Below, piece after piece: positions 1 to 7,917 of a stretch of DNA of 58,656 nucleotides. How positions within the stretch are numbered: the first letter of the stretch is position 1; each line of letters starts with the position of its first letter. Location of the stretch: assembly GCA_903824675.1 (NCBI GenBank), contig CAIJXV010000067.1, forward strand, positions 1 through 58,656, written 5' to 3'. A program made the position numbers and the translations under genes. The stretch is from an uncultured bacterium (lineage in GTDB: Bacteria; Verrucomicrobiota; Kiritimatiellia; CAIKKV01; CAIJXV01). The notes beneath the pieces are model-generated. The model did not search any database and had not been told where the DNA came from. It was given only the letters and a program-made list of their open reading frames with translations.

Positions 1-2
1 CA

Positions 3-155
3 GAATTTTTACGGGCCGAAGGCTTTGATCCCGCGGCCTTGCTGCTCGATCCCCTTGACCTCGACGCCCATTTCCGTACTATCTCTTCCGCCCCGCCTTC
101 CCCCAGCCGGGTGGGTCAGGAGGTACCTGCCTTGCCCGAAAAAAGCTTTTTTTAA
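3..155 (+). CDS. C-terminal end of an unidentified protein (5' partial)
   Basis: The frame starting at base 3 is open to a TAA at 153-155 and gives about 50 residues, beginning EFLRAEGFDPAALLLDPLDL and ending ALPEKSFF. The composition (Leu/Asp/Ala rich, then a Pro/Ser tail) looks like the end of a real protein and unlike the low-complexity reverse-strand reading of the same bases. The start lies outside the window. I do not recognise the family. The stop is 53 bases before the deacetylase start, so the two could be cotranscribed, although a promoter-like sequence lies between them. Confidence 0.5.
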   Translation, partial: EFLRAEGFDPAALLLDPLDLDAHFRTISSAPPSPSRVGQEVPALPEKSFF

Positions 156-174
156 GTTCCTTTTGAAAAAAAGA

Positions 175-202
175 TTGCGATGCAGGCGACTCCGCCTATG
201 AT
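175..202 (+). promoter_or_regulatory. Putative sigma70-type promoter of the surface cluster
   Basis: TTGCGA at 175-180 and TATGAT at 197-202 are separated by 16 bases, a reasonable match to a housekeeping promoter. The predicted transcription start, about seven bases after the -10 box, falls at or next to the ATG at 209, so the transcript would be leaderless or nearly so. No Shine-Dalgarno sequence is present before that ATG. This is inference from sequence only. Confidence 0.35.
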
Positions 203-208
203 GCCGGA

Positions 209-994
209 ATGCGTAACATGATTTCAAGCGTCCTGAAGGTGGGGTTATGGTGCACGGGATTGATCGCGGGGCTGGTCGCTTGCAGTCCCCGCGCTCAAAC
301 GGTCCCGATTTTAATGTTGCATCGCGTGGCCGACGAAGCGTCCGGTGACATGTGGACCCTCAAAACGGCTGAATTCGAGCGGCTCTTGGGGGAGTTGACG
401 CATGCGGGATTCCACTCCGTTTTTGCCGATGAGATTATTTGGCGGGGATTGGGGCGGAAATCGCCTGTGTCAAAGCCGTTGATTTTAACCTTTGATGATG
501 GTGATTTATCCCTTTTGACGACCGTCGAGCCGATTTTGCGACGGCGGGGATTTAAGGCCATGGTCTATGTGTCCACAGCGAATATCGCGGATACCCCCGA
601 CCATCGTATTCACGCTGAAGGGCGGGACTATTTGACGTGGACAGAAATCCGATCCCTGCGCGCCGGTGGTGTCTTTGAATTCGGTGCGCATGGTCACCGA
701 CATATACGGGCTGACCAACTGATCGATCCGGATGCTGAAATTCGAGACTGTCTGGCGGCATTCGAAACTCTCGGCGGTTTCCGGCCCACGTCCTATTCCT
801 ATCCCTTTGGGGTTTATACCAAACCTTTAGTGGCTGTCCTGCGGCGTGCGGGCTTCACTACGGCGGTGACCTGTACCGAACGAACGGCCCGAATCGCCTT
901 TGGCACCAAACCCCTCAAGCTTCCCCGGATCTGGGTTCGGGGTGTAGGGCCGTCCCTCGATGGGGCGGAGTGGATCAAGGGGGATTCTCCATGA
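209..994 (+). CDS. Polysaccharide deacetylase (NodB domain), lipoprotein
   Basis: This 261-residue protein has an N-terminal hydrophobic segment ending in a lipobox (LVAC, cysteine near residue 25), so it is probably a lipoprotein facing the periplasm. The NodB-type fold is marked by TFDDG at about 94-98, which carries the catalytic and metal-binding aspartates. HGHRH at about 161-165 supplies the metal histidines, and SYPFG follows. Known family members remove N-acetyl groups from chitin-like polymers, peptidoglycan or exopolysaccharide; the substrate here cannot be read. Its stop overlaps the next start by four bases (ATGA), so it heads a translationally coupled cluster with a DUF2079 membrane protein, a glycosyltransferase and an ATP-grasp protein. 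ATG at 218 is an alternative start. Neither start has a good ribosome-binding site. Confidence 0.85.
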   Translation: MRNMISSVLKVGLWCTGLIAGLVACSPRAQTVPILMLHRVADEASGDMWTLKTAEFERLLGELTHAGFHSVFADEIIWRGLGRKSPVSKPLILTFDDGDLSLLTTVEPILRRRGFKAMVYVSTANIADTPDHRIHAEGRDYLTWTEIRSLRAGGVFEFGAHGHRHIRADQLIDPDAEIRDCLAAFETLGGFRPTSYSYPFGVYTKPLVAVLRRAGFTTAVTCTERTARIAFGTKPLKLPRIWVRGVGPSLDGAEWIKGDSP

Positions 995-2604
995 ATGTCG
1001 TCGAACCGGTTCCACCCCTTCGCCGTATCCAGGATGATTCCCGACTTTGGGTCTGCGTGCTCGGCGGCCTGTGGGCCCTGGGACTCTTTCTGGGGCCGGC
1101 CTTCGCCATCGGAAAAACTCCCGTGGGTTTGGCGGAAGGGATGGGATTGCTGCTGCTTCTGGGAGGGTTGTGGGCGGTACGAACGCCCCAACGGGCGGAA
1201 GCCGTGGTGGGGCGCATTGAGGATTTTTGGGTTCGGTCTGACGGTGTGGCCTGGCTGATCGGGGTGGGGGTGATGACCCATGGGGTTACCCTGATCTTGC
1301 GGCATTGGGCTTTTGAAACATCGGCTTTCGATCTCCGTCTCCATGAGGAACTCATTCGCAATAGCGGCTTTGGGAAACTGTTATATTCGGATTTGTTGGG
1401 CCGGCCGTTTTGGGATCACCATGTGGTGCCCCTGTTTGTCCTGCTCGTCCCGTTTTATTGGGTGTGGCCTTCGCCCTATCTCCTGTTCGTTCTGCAATCG
1501 GTTTGCGTCGGCGGATCAGCCTGGATGATCTGGCGATTAGCCGGTGTTCGGGGCTTGCGTCCTTTTTGGGCGGGGTTGACGGTTTTTATCTTTCTGACGT
1601 ATCGCGGAGTGTGGTCTGGATTTTATTTAGGATTCAACCAGGAGGTGATGGCGATTTTTTTTCTGCTGGGCTTCATCGTGGCGGAGGCGACGGGAGCCTA
1701 TCGTCAGGCCTGGATTTGGGCCCTGTTGAGTCTGATGTGTCGCGAAGATATCTCTGTGTTTTTAGCCATCGCCGGGGTCTGTATGATGGGGCGTCCCGGT
1801 CCGGCCCGACGGTGGGGCGCGGTGATCACGGGTGCGGCGCTTCTGTGGGGCGTGATCTGTTATGGGGTTATCCTCCCGGCCTATAGTTCGTCCGGCTTGA
1901 TGGCGGAGATGAACCGGTGGTCGGCCTGGGGATCTACGCCTGGGGCGGTTGTGTCAGGCTGGCTGACCCATCCTCTGGAGGTGTTGAAGCGAATGATGGC
2001 CTGGTCCGCCCTGAAACACCTCGCCCTGCTGGCGTTTTTACCCCTGCTCGAATGGCGGACGGTGGCCATTATCGTCCTGCCCTGGCTGGTAAATACTACG
2101 AGCGCATTTACCCTGCAGGCGCGGTTGGGCGGTGCCTATATGGCCCTGTTTGTTCCCTGGCTGATGGACGGATGGATCCGGCAATCGGGTCGGGCGTGGG
2201 TTCTGCGGGCGTTGGGTTCTCCCCGTCGGCTGATTCTGGTGGCGGTCATTTTGGGAGTGGTCAATTTGCGGAATCCACCCCATCCCCACTTTCCTTCGGG
2301 ATGGCGCGCGGCGCACGCGGCCCTGAAGACGATTCGCGCTGGAGGACGGGATGAATTTGTGATTGCCCAGGGCTGTATTCTGCCGCATGTCGGATGGCCC
2401 CGTTCCTCCTCCCTCCTGGGGGCGCCCGGCGCGCCGGATCCGACCGAGGGGGGGTATACGCAGGTCCTGCTTGCCCCCACTCTCAATCCCTGGCCCTTAC
2501 GTCGTGAAGATATCGAACGAATCGACGCCGACCTGGCCCGCAATCCGGCCTGGAAACGTCAGGTGGCGGGGCCTTTGGTGATTTGGCAAAACATCCACGA
2601 TTAG
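991..2604 (+). CDS. DUF2079-type polytopic membrane protein
   Basis: A 537-residue protein with about ten hydrophobic segments across its length. The stretch around residues 110-180 (FDLRLHEELIRNS, then FWDHHVVPLFVLLVPFYWVW) resembles DUF2079, a family of predicted membrane proteins related in architecture to lipid-linked sugar transferases. I chose ATG 991 over GTG 970 because AAGGGGGA sits just upstream and because it gives a four-base ATGA overlap with the deacetylase. The C-terminal 100 residues (GGRDEFVIAQGCILPHVGWP onward) are less hydrophobic and probably periplasmic. Position in the cluster suggests transfer or export of a surface glycan. The biochemical role of the family is not established as far as I know. 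Confidence 0.75.
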   Translation: MNVVEPVPPLRRIQDDSRLWVCVLGGLWALGLFLGPAFAIGKTPVGLAEGMGLLLLLGGLWAVRTPQRAEAVVGRIEDFWVRSDGVAWLIGVGVMTHGVTLILRHWAFETSAFDLRLHEELIRNSGFGKLLYSDLLGRPFWDHHVVPLFVLLVPFYWVWPSPYLLFVLQSVCVGGSAWMIWRLAGVRGLRPFWAGLTVFIFLTYRGVWSGFYLGFNQEVMAIFFLLGFIVAEATGAYRQAWIWALLSLMCREDISVFLAIAGVCMMGRPGPARRWGAVITGAALLWGVICYGVILPAYSSSGLMAEMNRWSAWGSTPGAVVSGWLTHPLEVLKRMMAWSALKHLALLAFLPLLEWRTVAIIVLPWLVNTTSAFTLQARLGGAYMALFVPWLMDGWIRQSGRAWVLRALGSPRRLILVAVILGVVNLRNPPHPHFPSGWRAAHAALKTIRAGGRDEFVIAQGCILPHVGWPRSSSLLGAPGAPDPTEGGYTQVLLAPTLNPWPLRREDIERIDADLARNPAWKRQVAGPLVIWQNIHD

Positions 2605-3723
2605 ATGGTCGCGGAAAACATTATGGAAAAATTAGCCTGTTTTGTGACACCCCATGGATTCGGACATGCCGCCCGCTCGACGGCGGTGATGGAGGCGCTA
2701 TTGCAGCGGGTGCCCCATCTCCATTTTGAAATTTTCACCCAGATCCCGGAGTGGTTTTTCAAGCCGACCTTGGGCACGTCCTTCACCTGTCATCCCGTGG
2801 CCTGCGACGTGGGTTTTGTGCAGCCGGATGCCTTGACGGAAGATCTGCCGGCTACGCTGCGAAAATTGTCCGACTTGCTCCCGTTCCGGGCGGAACTCAT
2901 TGCCGCCCTGGCGCAACAGGTCGAATCCACCGGATGTCGCGGAGTGATTTGCGATATTGCGTCGCTGGGAATCGCCGTGGCCCTGAAGGCGGGGGTTCCT
3001 TCGATTTTGCAGGAGAATTTTACCTGGGGCTGGATTTATGCCGGTCATTTCGGGCATTGTCCCGCCTTGCGCCCTTATGCGGAGGCCTTGGATGAATGGT
3101 GCGGTCGGGCGACCTGGCGGATCCGGACCGAACCCGCCTGTGATCCGACTGCCCGGGTGGACTTGATCGTCCCCCCCGTTTCCCGGCCTCCCCGCCAGAC
3201 TCGGGCGCAAATGCGTGCGCAATTGGGGGTCAAGCCTGACCATCCGACGGTTTTATTGACCATGGGCGGAATGAATCATGCCCATGGTTTTTATGGGCGG
3301 ATGGCGGCCCGGTCAGATGTTCAATTTGTGATTCCCGGCGAGACCGCGGGATTTCCTTGTCCGGACAATTTGTTATTTTTGGAGCGAAACAGCGGGCATT
3401 ATCATCCCGACTTGGTCGGAGGGATGGATGCGGTGATTGGGAAGGCCGGCTATAGCACCCTGGCAGAGGTCTTTCAGGCCGGACTTCCTTTTGCCTGTGT
3501 CCTCCGTCCCGGATTTCGCGAAAGCCGGGTGTTGGAATTCTATGTGGAGACCGCGATGAAAGGGTTTTGTTTGAGCCCTGCGGAGTTTAACGGCGGGCTT
3601 TGGTTGGATCGGCTGGATGAACTTCTAGCCCTGCCGCATCATCCTTCTCCATCCGTTAATGGAGCCGATCTGGTCGCCGATTTTATTCTATCAAAAATCA
3701 AAATAACCCAGGCCGAATTATGA
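2605..3723 (+). CDS. Glycosyltransferase-like protein (GT-B fold, MurG/arabinokinase N-domain type)
   Basis: A 372-residue soluble protein. The N-terminus has the glycine-rich PHGFGHAARS loop typical of GT-B transferases of the MurG/GT28 kind and of the N-terminal domain of L-arabinokinase-like proteins. The mid segment (CDIASLGIAVALKAGVPS, then ENFTWGWIY) is a hallmark of that subgroup. The C-terminal half holds LLTMGGMN and GKAGYSTLAEVFQAGLP, the nucleotide-sugar binding region. It starts directly after the previous stop (TAG-ATG). ATG 2623 is a possible alternative. It overlaps the ATP-grasp gene by four bases. Probable role: transfer of a sugar from a nucleotide donor in the surface-polymer cluster. 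Donor and acceptor are unknown. Confidence 0.7.
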   Translation: MVAENIMEKLACFVTPHGFGHAARSTAVMEALLQRVPHLHFEIFTQIPEWFFKPTLGTSFTCHPVACDVGFVQPDALTEDLPATLRKLSDLLPFRAELIAALAQQVESTGCRGVICDIASLGIAVALKAGVPSILQENFTWGWIYAGHFGHCPALRPYAEALDEWCGRATWRIRTEPACDPTARVDLIVPPVSRPPRQTRAQMRAQLGVKPDHPTVLLTMGGMNHAHGFYGRMAARSDVQFVIPGETAGFPCPDNLLFLERNSGHYHPDLVGGMDAVIGKAGYSTLAEVFQAGLPFACVLRPGFRESRVLEFYVETAMKGFCLSPAEFNGGLWLDRLDELLALPHHPSPSVNGADLVADFILSKIKITQAEL

Positions 3724-4679
3724 ATTCCATTTACACCACGACCCTGACGACGGAAGCCCGGCGACGCGGATGCCGGATCAAGGTCTGCGATCCGCAACTC
3801 CCCATCTTCGAATTGGCGCGCGGGAAAGTGCGGATTCGGTGTTACAACGCATTGACCGACCGGGTGGGGGCGGCGACGTTCTTTCTGGCGCAGAACAAGG
3901 GCGCGGCCAATCGGTTTCTTCGAAGCCGGGGTTTCCCGGCGCCGGACCAGATTTTATTCACCGGGCCGGAAACAGCCGAGCGCTTTGTTGCGCGCCATCG
4001 AGCGGTGGTGGTCAAACCCGCCAGTCAATGGGGGGGGCGGGGGGTTTCGGTGGATGTGCGAACCCCGGCGGAATTGCGAAAAGCCGTGGCCTTCGCCCAT
4101 CGCTACGAGGATGAAATCCTGATTGAGCAGAAAGTGACCGGGATCGATTATCGCCTGATTTTTATCGACTATCGGTTTGTCGCCGCCATTCGGCGTGATC
4201 CCGCACGGGTCACCGGTAATGGCCGGGATACGATCCGCCAGTTGATTCGCACACAAAACCGGATCGAGACCCGGACCGATCCCAGCCATCGCATCCCGTT
4301 GGATCGGGAAACACTTCGGGCCCTGGATGCCCAGGGGTTGGGCTGGGAGACGATTTTGCGGGAGGGGCATGCGGTGGCGGTGCGGCGAACCTCGAATTAT
4401 CATACCGGCGGGAGTGTGGAGATGGCGACCGACGTTGTGCCGCCAGCCTTGATTCGTCTGGCCCGACAAGTGGTGCGTCTCTTGAAAATTCCGGTGATGG
4501 GGATCGATTTCTTGTATGATCCTCGACGGCGTCGGGGGTGGATCATTGAATTGAGCCCGGATTTGGCGATTTCTCCTCCCGAAGGGGATGAGGTGGCCCG
4601 GCGGTTTATGGATTATCTTTTTCCGACGGGGAAGCGGCCGGCAGGTGTGCGATCAGGTCGGCAATCGTCGGGCAGATGA
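3720..4679 (+). CDS. ATP-grasp ligase, cyanophycin-synthetase/RimK-like
   Basis: A 319-residue protein with ATP-grasp features: AQNKGAANRFLRSRGFPAP near residues 60-80, a nucleotide lysine segment (VVKPASQWGGRGVSV), EQKVTGIDYRLIFID, a lid-like NYHTGGSVEMATD and a final metal-binding IELSPDL. The order and wording match the ATP-grasp domain of cyanophycin synthetases and related amino-acid ligases, which form amide bonds through an acyl phosphate. It stands alone, without the Mur-ligase domain of true CphA, so it is more likely an amino-acid or peptide ligase acting on a cell-surface or glycan-linked substrate. The final ELSPD replaces the more usual E-x-N motif. Its 3' end overlaps the convergent transporter gene by 74 bases. 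Confidence 0.75.
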   Translation: MNSIYTTTLTTEARRRGCRIKVCDPQLPIFELARGKVRIRCYNALTDRVGAATFFLAQNKGAANRFLRSRGFPAPDQILFTGPETAERFVARHRAVVVKPASQWGGRGVSVDVRTPAELRKAVAFAHRYEDEILIEQKVTGIDYRLIFIDYRFVAAIRRDPARVTGNGRDTIRQLIRTQNRIETRTDPSHRIPLDRETLRALDAQGLGWETILREGHAVAVRRTSNYHTGGSVEMATDVVPPALIRLARQVVRLLKIPVMGIDFLYDPRRRRGWIIELSPDLAISPPEGDEVARRFMDYLFPTGKRPAGVRSGRQSSGR

Positions 4680-5883
4680 GCGCCCCCTGTTTGACCAGAT
4701 CCTCCAGTCGGCGCGAGGCTGTCCGCCCGGGCGAATAATCCCGGCTTTCGATGCCGGCCAGAGCCAGGACCGGATGGCCGCGACGCAGGGCATCTTCGAG
4801 AATATCCAGGTTGGGCAGGTTCCCGGGGCCGAAAGGCACGTCGGTCAACACCACGACCTGGGCCGCTTGGGCCAGGGTCAGGGCTTTTTGAATGGCTTCC
4901 GGCCCGATGGGCGAGAACGGTTTCTCGCAGGCGAGTTCGGCGCCGAGCGTTTCGGCAATTTGCGTGTCGCTATCACCCCGATTGAGGACCCCGGCGGAAA
5001 AAGAATAACCGGCGAGGGCCAGGTGGCGCATCAATTCTTCCCCGGCTCCGCCGCCGGCGACGACATGCACCCGGATTCCGCGGCCGGCGCGGCTGGTATT
5101 CGGACGCCGGGCCGGCTGGATATTCAGCGTGCCGGTTTGAGAATCCTGTCGGACGTGGATGGGACAATGGTAGACCGATTTAAGGAGTTCATCGGTTAAT
5201 ACCGCGGCGGGGACGCCATCGGCGGCGATCCGACCGTGATCGAAAAGCACCAGGCGTCGGCAGAAATCAGCGGCCAAACCGAGATCATGACTGATCATCA
5301 CGACGGTGACGCCGGATTCCTGATTGAGGCGTTCAACAATCTGCATGACTTCGAAACGATGATTGATATCCAGGTGGGAGGTGGCTTCGTCCATGAGGAT
5401 CAGGCGGGGTTCCTGGGCCAGGGCCATGGCGATAATGGTGCGTTGTTTTTCTCCGCCGCTCAAATCGGAAAAGGGTCGATCCTTGATCCCGGCGACATCG
5501 GTGTAAACCAGCGCGCGGTCAACCACCTGAAAGTCATGGGCGGAAGGCTGGGTCCATCGGGGCAGGATGGCCGTGCGGCCCATGAGGACGATTTCCGCGA
5601 CCGAAAAGGCGACCGGGGTTTCGACTTCCTGCGGGACCACGGCGATCAAACGGGCGCGCTCTGCGGAACTGAGCCGATTCAGGGGATGTCCAAACAGGCT
5701 GATCTCGCCCGCCTGAAGAGGGTGCAGGCCGGTCAGGACTTTAAAGAAGGTGCTTTTCCCTGCGCCGTTGGGGCCGAGGATGGCGAGTAAATCGCCTTCG
5801 GGAATCGCCAGGTTGACATCCTCGAGGATCATCTGGCGGCCATACCCGGCCCGGACTCCACGACATTCGATGGCGTATTTCAT
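4606..5883 (-). CDS. btuD: Corrinoid/iron-chelate ABC transporter ATPase with extra C-terminal domain (BtuD-like)
   Basis: The N-terminal 250 residues form a FepC/BtuD-type ATPase: Walker A GPNGAGKS at about 37-44, signature LSGGE, Walker B LILMDEA and switch histidine in VVMISHD. About 170 further residues follow, starting near RGIRVHVVAGGGAGEELMRH. This extension is like the one seen on BtuD proteins of haloarchaea and some anaerobes, and it may bind a ligand or regulate transport. I chose ATG 5883 because it gives an ATGA overlap with the permease gene. Together with the permease and binding protein it should import cobalamin or another corrinoid; an iron siderophore is the alternative. 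The 3' end runs 74 bases into the opposite-strand ATP-grasp gene. Confidence 0.8.
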   Translation of the reverse strand: MKYAIECRGVRAGYGRQMILEDVNLAIPEGDLLAILGPNGAGKSTFFKVLTGLHPLQAGEISLFGHPLNRLSSAERARLIAVVPQEVETPVAFSVAEIVLMGRTAILPRWTQPSAHDFQVVDRALVYTDVAGIKDRPFSDLSGGEKQRTIIAMALAQEPRLILMDEATSHLDINHRFEVMQIVERLNQESGVTVVMISHDLGLAADFCRRLVLFDHGRIAADGVPAAVLTDELLKSVYHCPIHVRQDSQTGTLNIQPARRPNTSRAGRGIRVHVVAGGGAGEELMRHLALAGYSFSAGVLNRGDSDTQIAETLGAELACEKPFSPIGPEAIQKALTLAQAAQVVVLTDVPFGPGNLPNLDILEDALRRGHPVLALAGIESRDYSPGRTASRRLEDLVKQGALICPTIADLIAHLPAASPSEKDNP

Positions 5884-6872
5884 CCGATCCATCCCGGTCC
5901 GCGTTTACGCCGTAAAATAAAAAGGAAGAAGGGTCCCCCCAGGAGAGCGGTGATGACTCCGACGGGGATTTCAACCGGGGCTAGGATCGTTCGCGCCGCA
6001 GCGTCGCAAATGACGAGGAACAAGCCTCCGCCGAGGGCCGCGGCGGGGAGCAGGCGGCGATGATCGGGGCCCATCAGGGAACGCATGGCATGCGGGACGA
6101 TCAGGCCAACGAATCCGATCAAGCCCGATAAGGCCACACAGGACGCGGTCATGAGGGTGGCCAGAACCAGCCCGATCCGAACGATTCGCTGGGTGCGCAC
6201 GCCGAGATGGTGGGCCATTTCAGTGCCGAGGGTGAGAGCGTTCAGTTGCGGGGCGAGCGACCAAACCGCAAAAAAGGATAAAGTGGTCAGCAGTCCGGCT
6301 ATCATTAATTGATTGTTGGAGGAGGCCTGGAGATTGCCGAGCATCCACCAGAGAATACTGTGCAAGCCTTCGAGGGGGGCAATTGAAATCATGAACATCA
6401 GCAGGCTGGAACAGATCGAGCTGACGATCACTCCGCTTAGGATCAGCCCATAAACTGAAGGTTCATCGGCGCCGCGGCAGGCGAGAAAATAGACGAGCGT
6501 CAGGGTCACGCAGGCCATAACAAAGGCGAATAGCGGCAGGGCCAAAACCCCGATGGCGGCTCCCAGTCCGGTCAGGATGGCCAGGGCGGCTCCCAATCCG
6601 GCGCCACTGCTGACTCCCAGGACATAGGGCTCGGCGAGGGGATTGCGGAGGAGGGCCTGAAGAACCACCCCGGAACCGGCCAGCCCGGCCCCGACAATGA
6701 ATCCCGCGAGGACCCGGCCCAGGCGGAGTTTTAAAATCGCCATCCCCGCCGGAGTCTGGAGATCGGGGAGCCCGGCACCGGAAGCGCCCAGGAGCAGACA
6801 GACCACCAGGATCGGCAAGGTGCCGGCTACCAGTCCCCAAAAGCACCAGGATTTAAAGCGGGGGGTACTCAT
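5880..6872 (-). CDS. btuC: FecCD-family ABC permease (BtuC-like)
   Basis: A 330-residue polytopic membrane protein of the FecCD/BtuC family, usual length for the family, with about ten hydrophobic segments. Typical stretches are RLGRVLAGFIVGAGLAGSG, QALLRNPLAEPYVLGVSSGA and LIGFVGLIVPHAMRSLMGPD, which includes the conserved region near the ATPase contact loop. It forms the inner-membrane channel of the BtuFCD-type importer. It is coupled to its neighbours by four-base overlaps at both ends, so all three genes belong to one operon. Corrinoid specificity is inferred from the ATPase extension. Family membership itself is clear. Confidence 0.88.
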   Translation of the reverse strand: MSTPRFKSWCFWGLVAGTLPILVVCLLLGASGAGLPDLQTPAGMAILKLRLGRVLAGFIVGAGLAGSGVVLQALLRNPLAEPYVLGVSSGAGLGAALAILTGLGAAIGVLALPLFAFVMACVTLTLVYFLACRGADEPSVYGLILSGVIVSSICSSLLMFMISIAPLEGLHSILWWMLGNLQASSNNQLMIAGLLTTLSFFAVWSLAPQLNALTLGTEMAHHLGVRTQRIVRIGLVLATLMTASCVALSGLIGFVGLIVPHAMRSLMGPDHRRLLPAAALGGGLFLVICDAAARTILAPVEIPVGVITALLGGPFFLFILRRKRGPGWIG

Positions 6873-7765
6873 GGGGTGGGTGGGGGCTGTTGGCGGGCTT
6901 GATCGATGGCTTGGCGCAGGGCCGATACCGCTTCGAGTACCCGGGGGCCGGGGCGCAAAACGACATTGTTATCGAATCCACTGAAAACGCATTTGTTTTT
7001 TACCGCGTCGACGCCGTTCCAGCCATCGCGTGTTAATTGAAAGGCACCGGGTTGGTGGTTAGGCGTCATGTAAAAACAGAAGATCACTTCAGGATTACGG
7101 GCGATAACCCATTCCGGGGAAACCTGAAAATAGTCCTTGTTCACGTCGTCGGCGATATTGGTGCCACCGGCGAGATTGACCAGTTCGGAAAGGTAGGATC
7201 CGGCCCCCGCCGTGTTGAGGGGGTCGTTCCAGATTTCGATGAAAACGCGGGGGCGTTTGGAAAGCGTTCGATTGAATTCCCTTAACCGGTTGATTTCGGT
7301 GGTGAGGGATTGGGCCAGAGGCTCGGCGCGTTCCGAGCGGCCGATCAGTGAGCCGATTTGGCGGATAGCTCGGGGAATATCATCCAGATGCAGGCAGGGA
7401 ACCCGCTGGCGGTTCATTCCCATTTGGGTTAGCCGGGAGCCGACCGTTTCATCAGACAGATCGAGGTCGATGATCAGGGTCGGATGTGTCGTGAGGAGTA
7501 ATTCCATGGAAGGATCGCCGAAATCGCCGATGATTGGAACAGGGGCGACTTCCGGCGGATAATCGCAAACCCGGGTTCGTCCGACCATCAGGGGAAGTCC
7601 GTCGACGGCGCAAATGATTTCCGTAAGGCTGGGGGCCAGGGATACCACCCGGACAGGTGCAGGTCCCGATTTCGACGTTGTGGGTTCGGATTTCCGACAA
7701 CCCCAGCCGAGACAGAGAATGACGGCCCAGAGAAGTCGCGTAAAGGCTCGGATAGTTAAGTGCAT
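6869..7765 (-). CDS. btuF: Periplasmic/lipoprotein substrate-binding protein (BtuF-like)
   Basis: A 298-residue exported protein. The N-terminus has a hydrophobic segment followed by a cysteine (GWGC, about residue 23), which suggests a lipoprotein although the lipobox is atypical. The body matches the cobalamin/iron-siderophore binding fold: RVVSLAPSLTEIICAVDG, then VGRTRVCDYPPE, VPIIGDFGDPSMELLL, and later SYLSELVNLAGGTNIADD. The RVVSLAPS...C.YP..V pattern is typical of BtuF-like proteins. First gene of the importer operon. The 150 bases upstream show no cobalamin riboswitch that I can recognise. Confidence 0.82.
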   Translation of the reverse strand: MHLTIRAFTRLLWAVILCLGWGCRKSEPTTSKSGPAPVRVVSLAPSLTEIICAVDGLPLMVGRTRVCDYPPEVAPVPIIGDFGDPSMELLLTTHPTLIIDLDLSDETVGSRLTQMGMNRQRVPCLHLDDIPRAIRQIGSLIGRSERAEPLAQSLTTEINRLREFNRTLSKRPRVFIEIWNDPLNTAGAGSYLSELVNLAGGTNIADDVNKDYFQVSPEWVIARNPEVIFCFYMTPNHQPGAFQLTRDGWNGVDAVKNKCVFSGFDNNVVLRPGPRVLEAVSALRQAIDQARQQPPPTP

Positions 7766-7917
7766 ATATTCCTAATGAGTAAGCCCCCGCTATCTACCAT
7801 CAATTGCGTTCGCTACCAATCATATTTTTAAGAACGGACTCTCTTCACGTGCTCGACAAGAGCGCCAAACAAACCAGACTACTGCCCGAATGCCGCTGAA
7901 TGGACCGGGAGAAAATC

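Noticed and set aside
9-227. Small minus-strand frame at the window start
   Set aside because: It overlaps the more protein-like plus-strand tail at 3-155 and has a low-complexity, basic composition.
3720-4679. Cyanophycin synthetase
   Set aside because: Only the ATP-grasp part is present at 319 residues; the Mur-ligase domain needed for cyanophycin synthesis is absent.
4588-5790. Two long plus-strand frames across the transporter ATPase
   Set aside because: They are complements of the btuD-like gene, which has all ABC motifs, and are of biased composition.
7766-7917. Cobalamin riboswitch upstream of the importer
   Set aside because: Only about 130 bases are available and I could not find the conserved B12-box or the long aptamer core.
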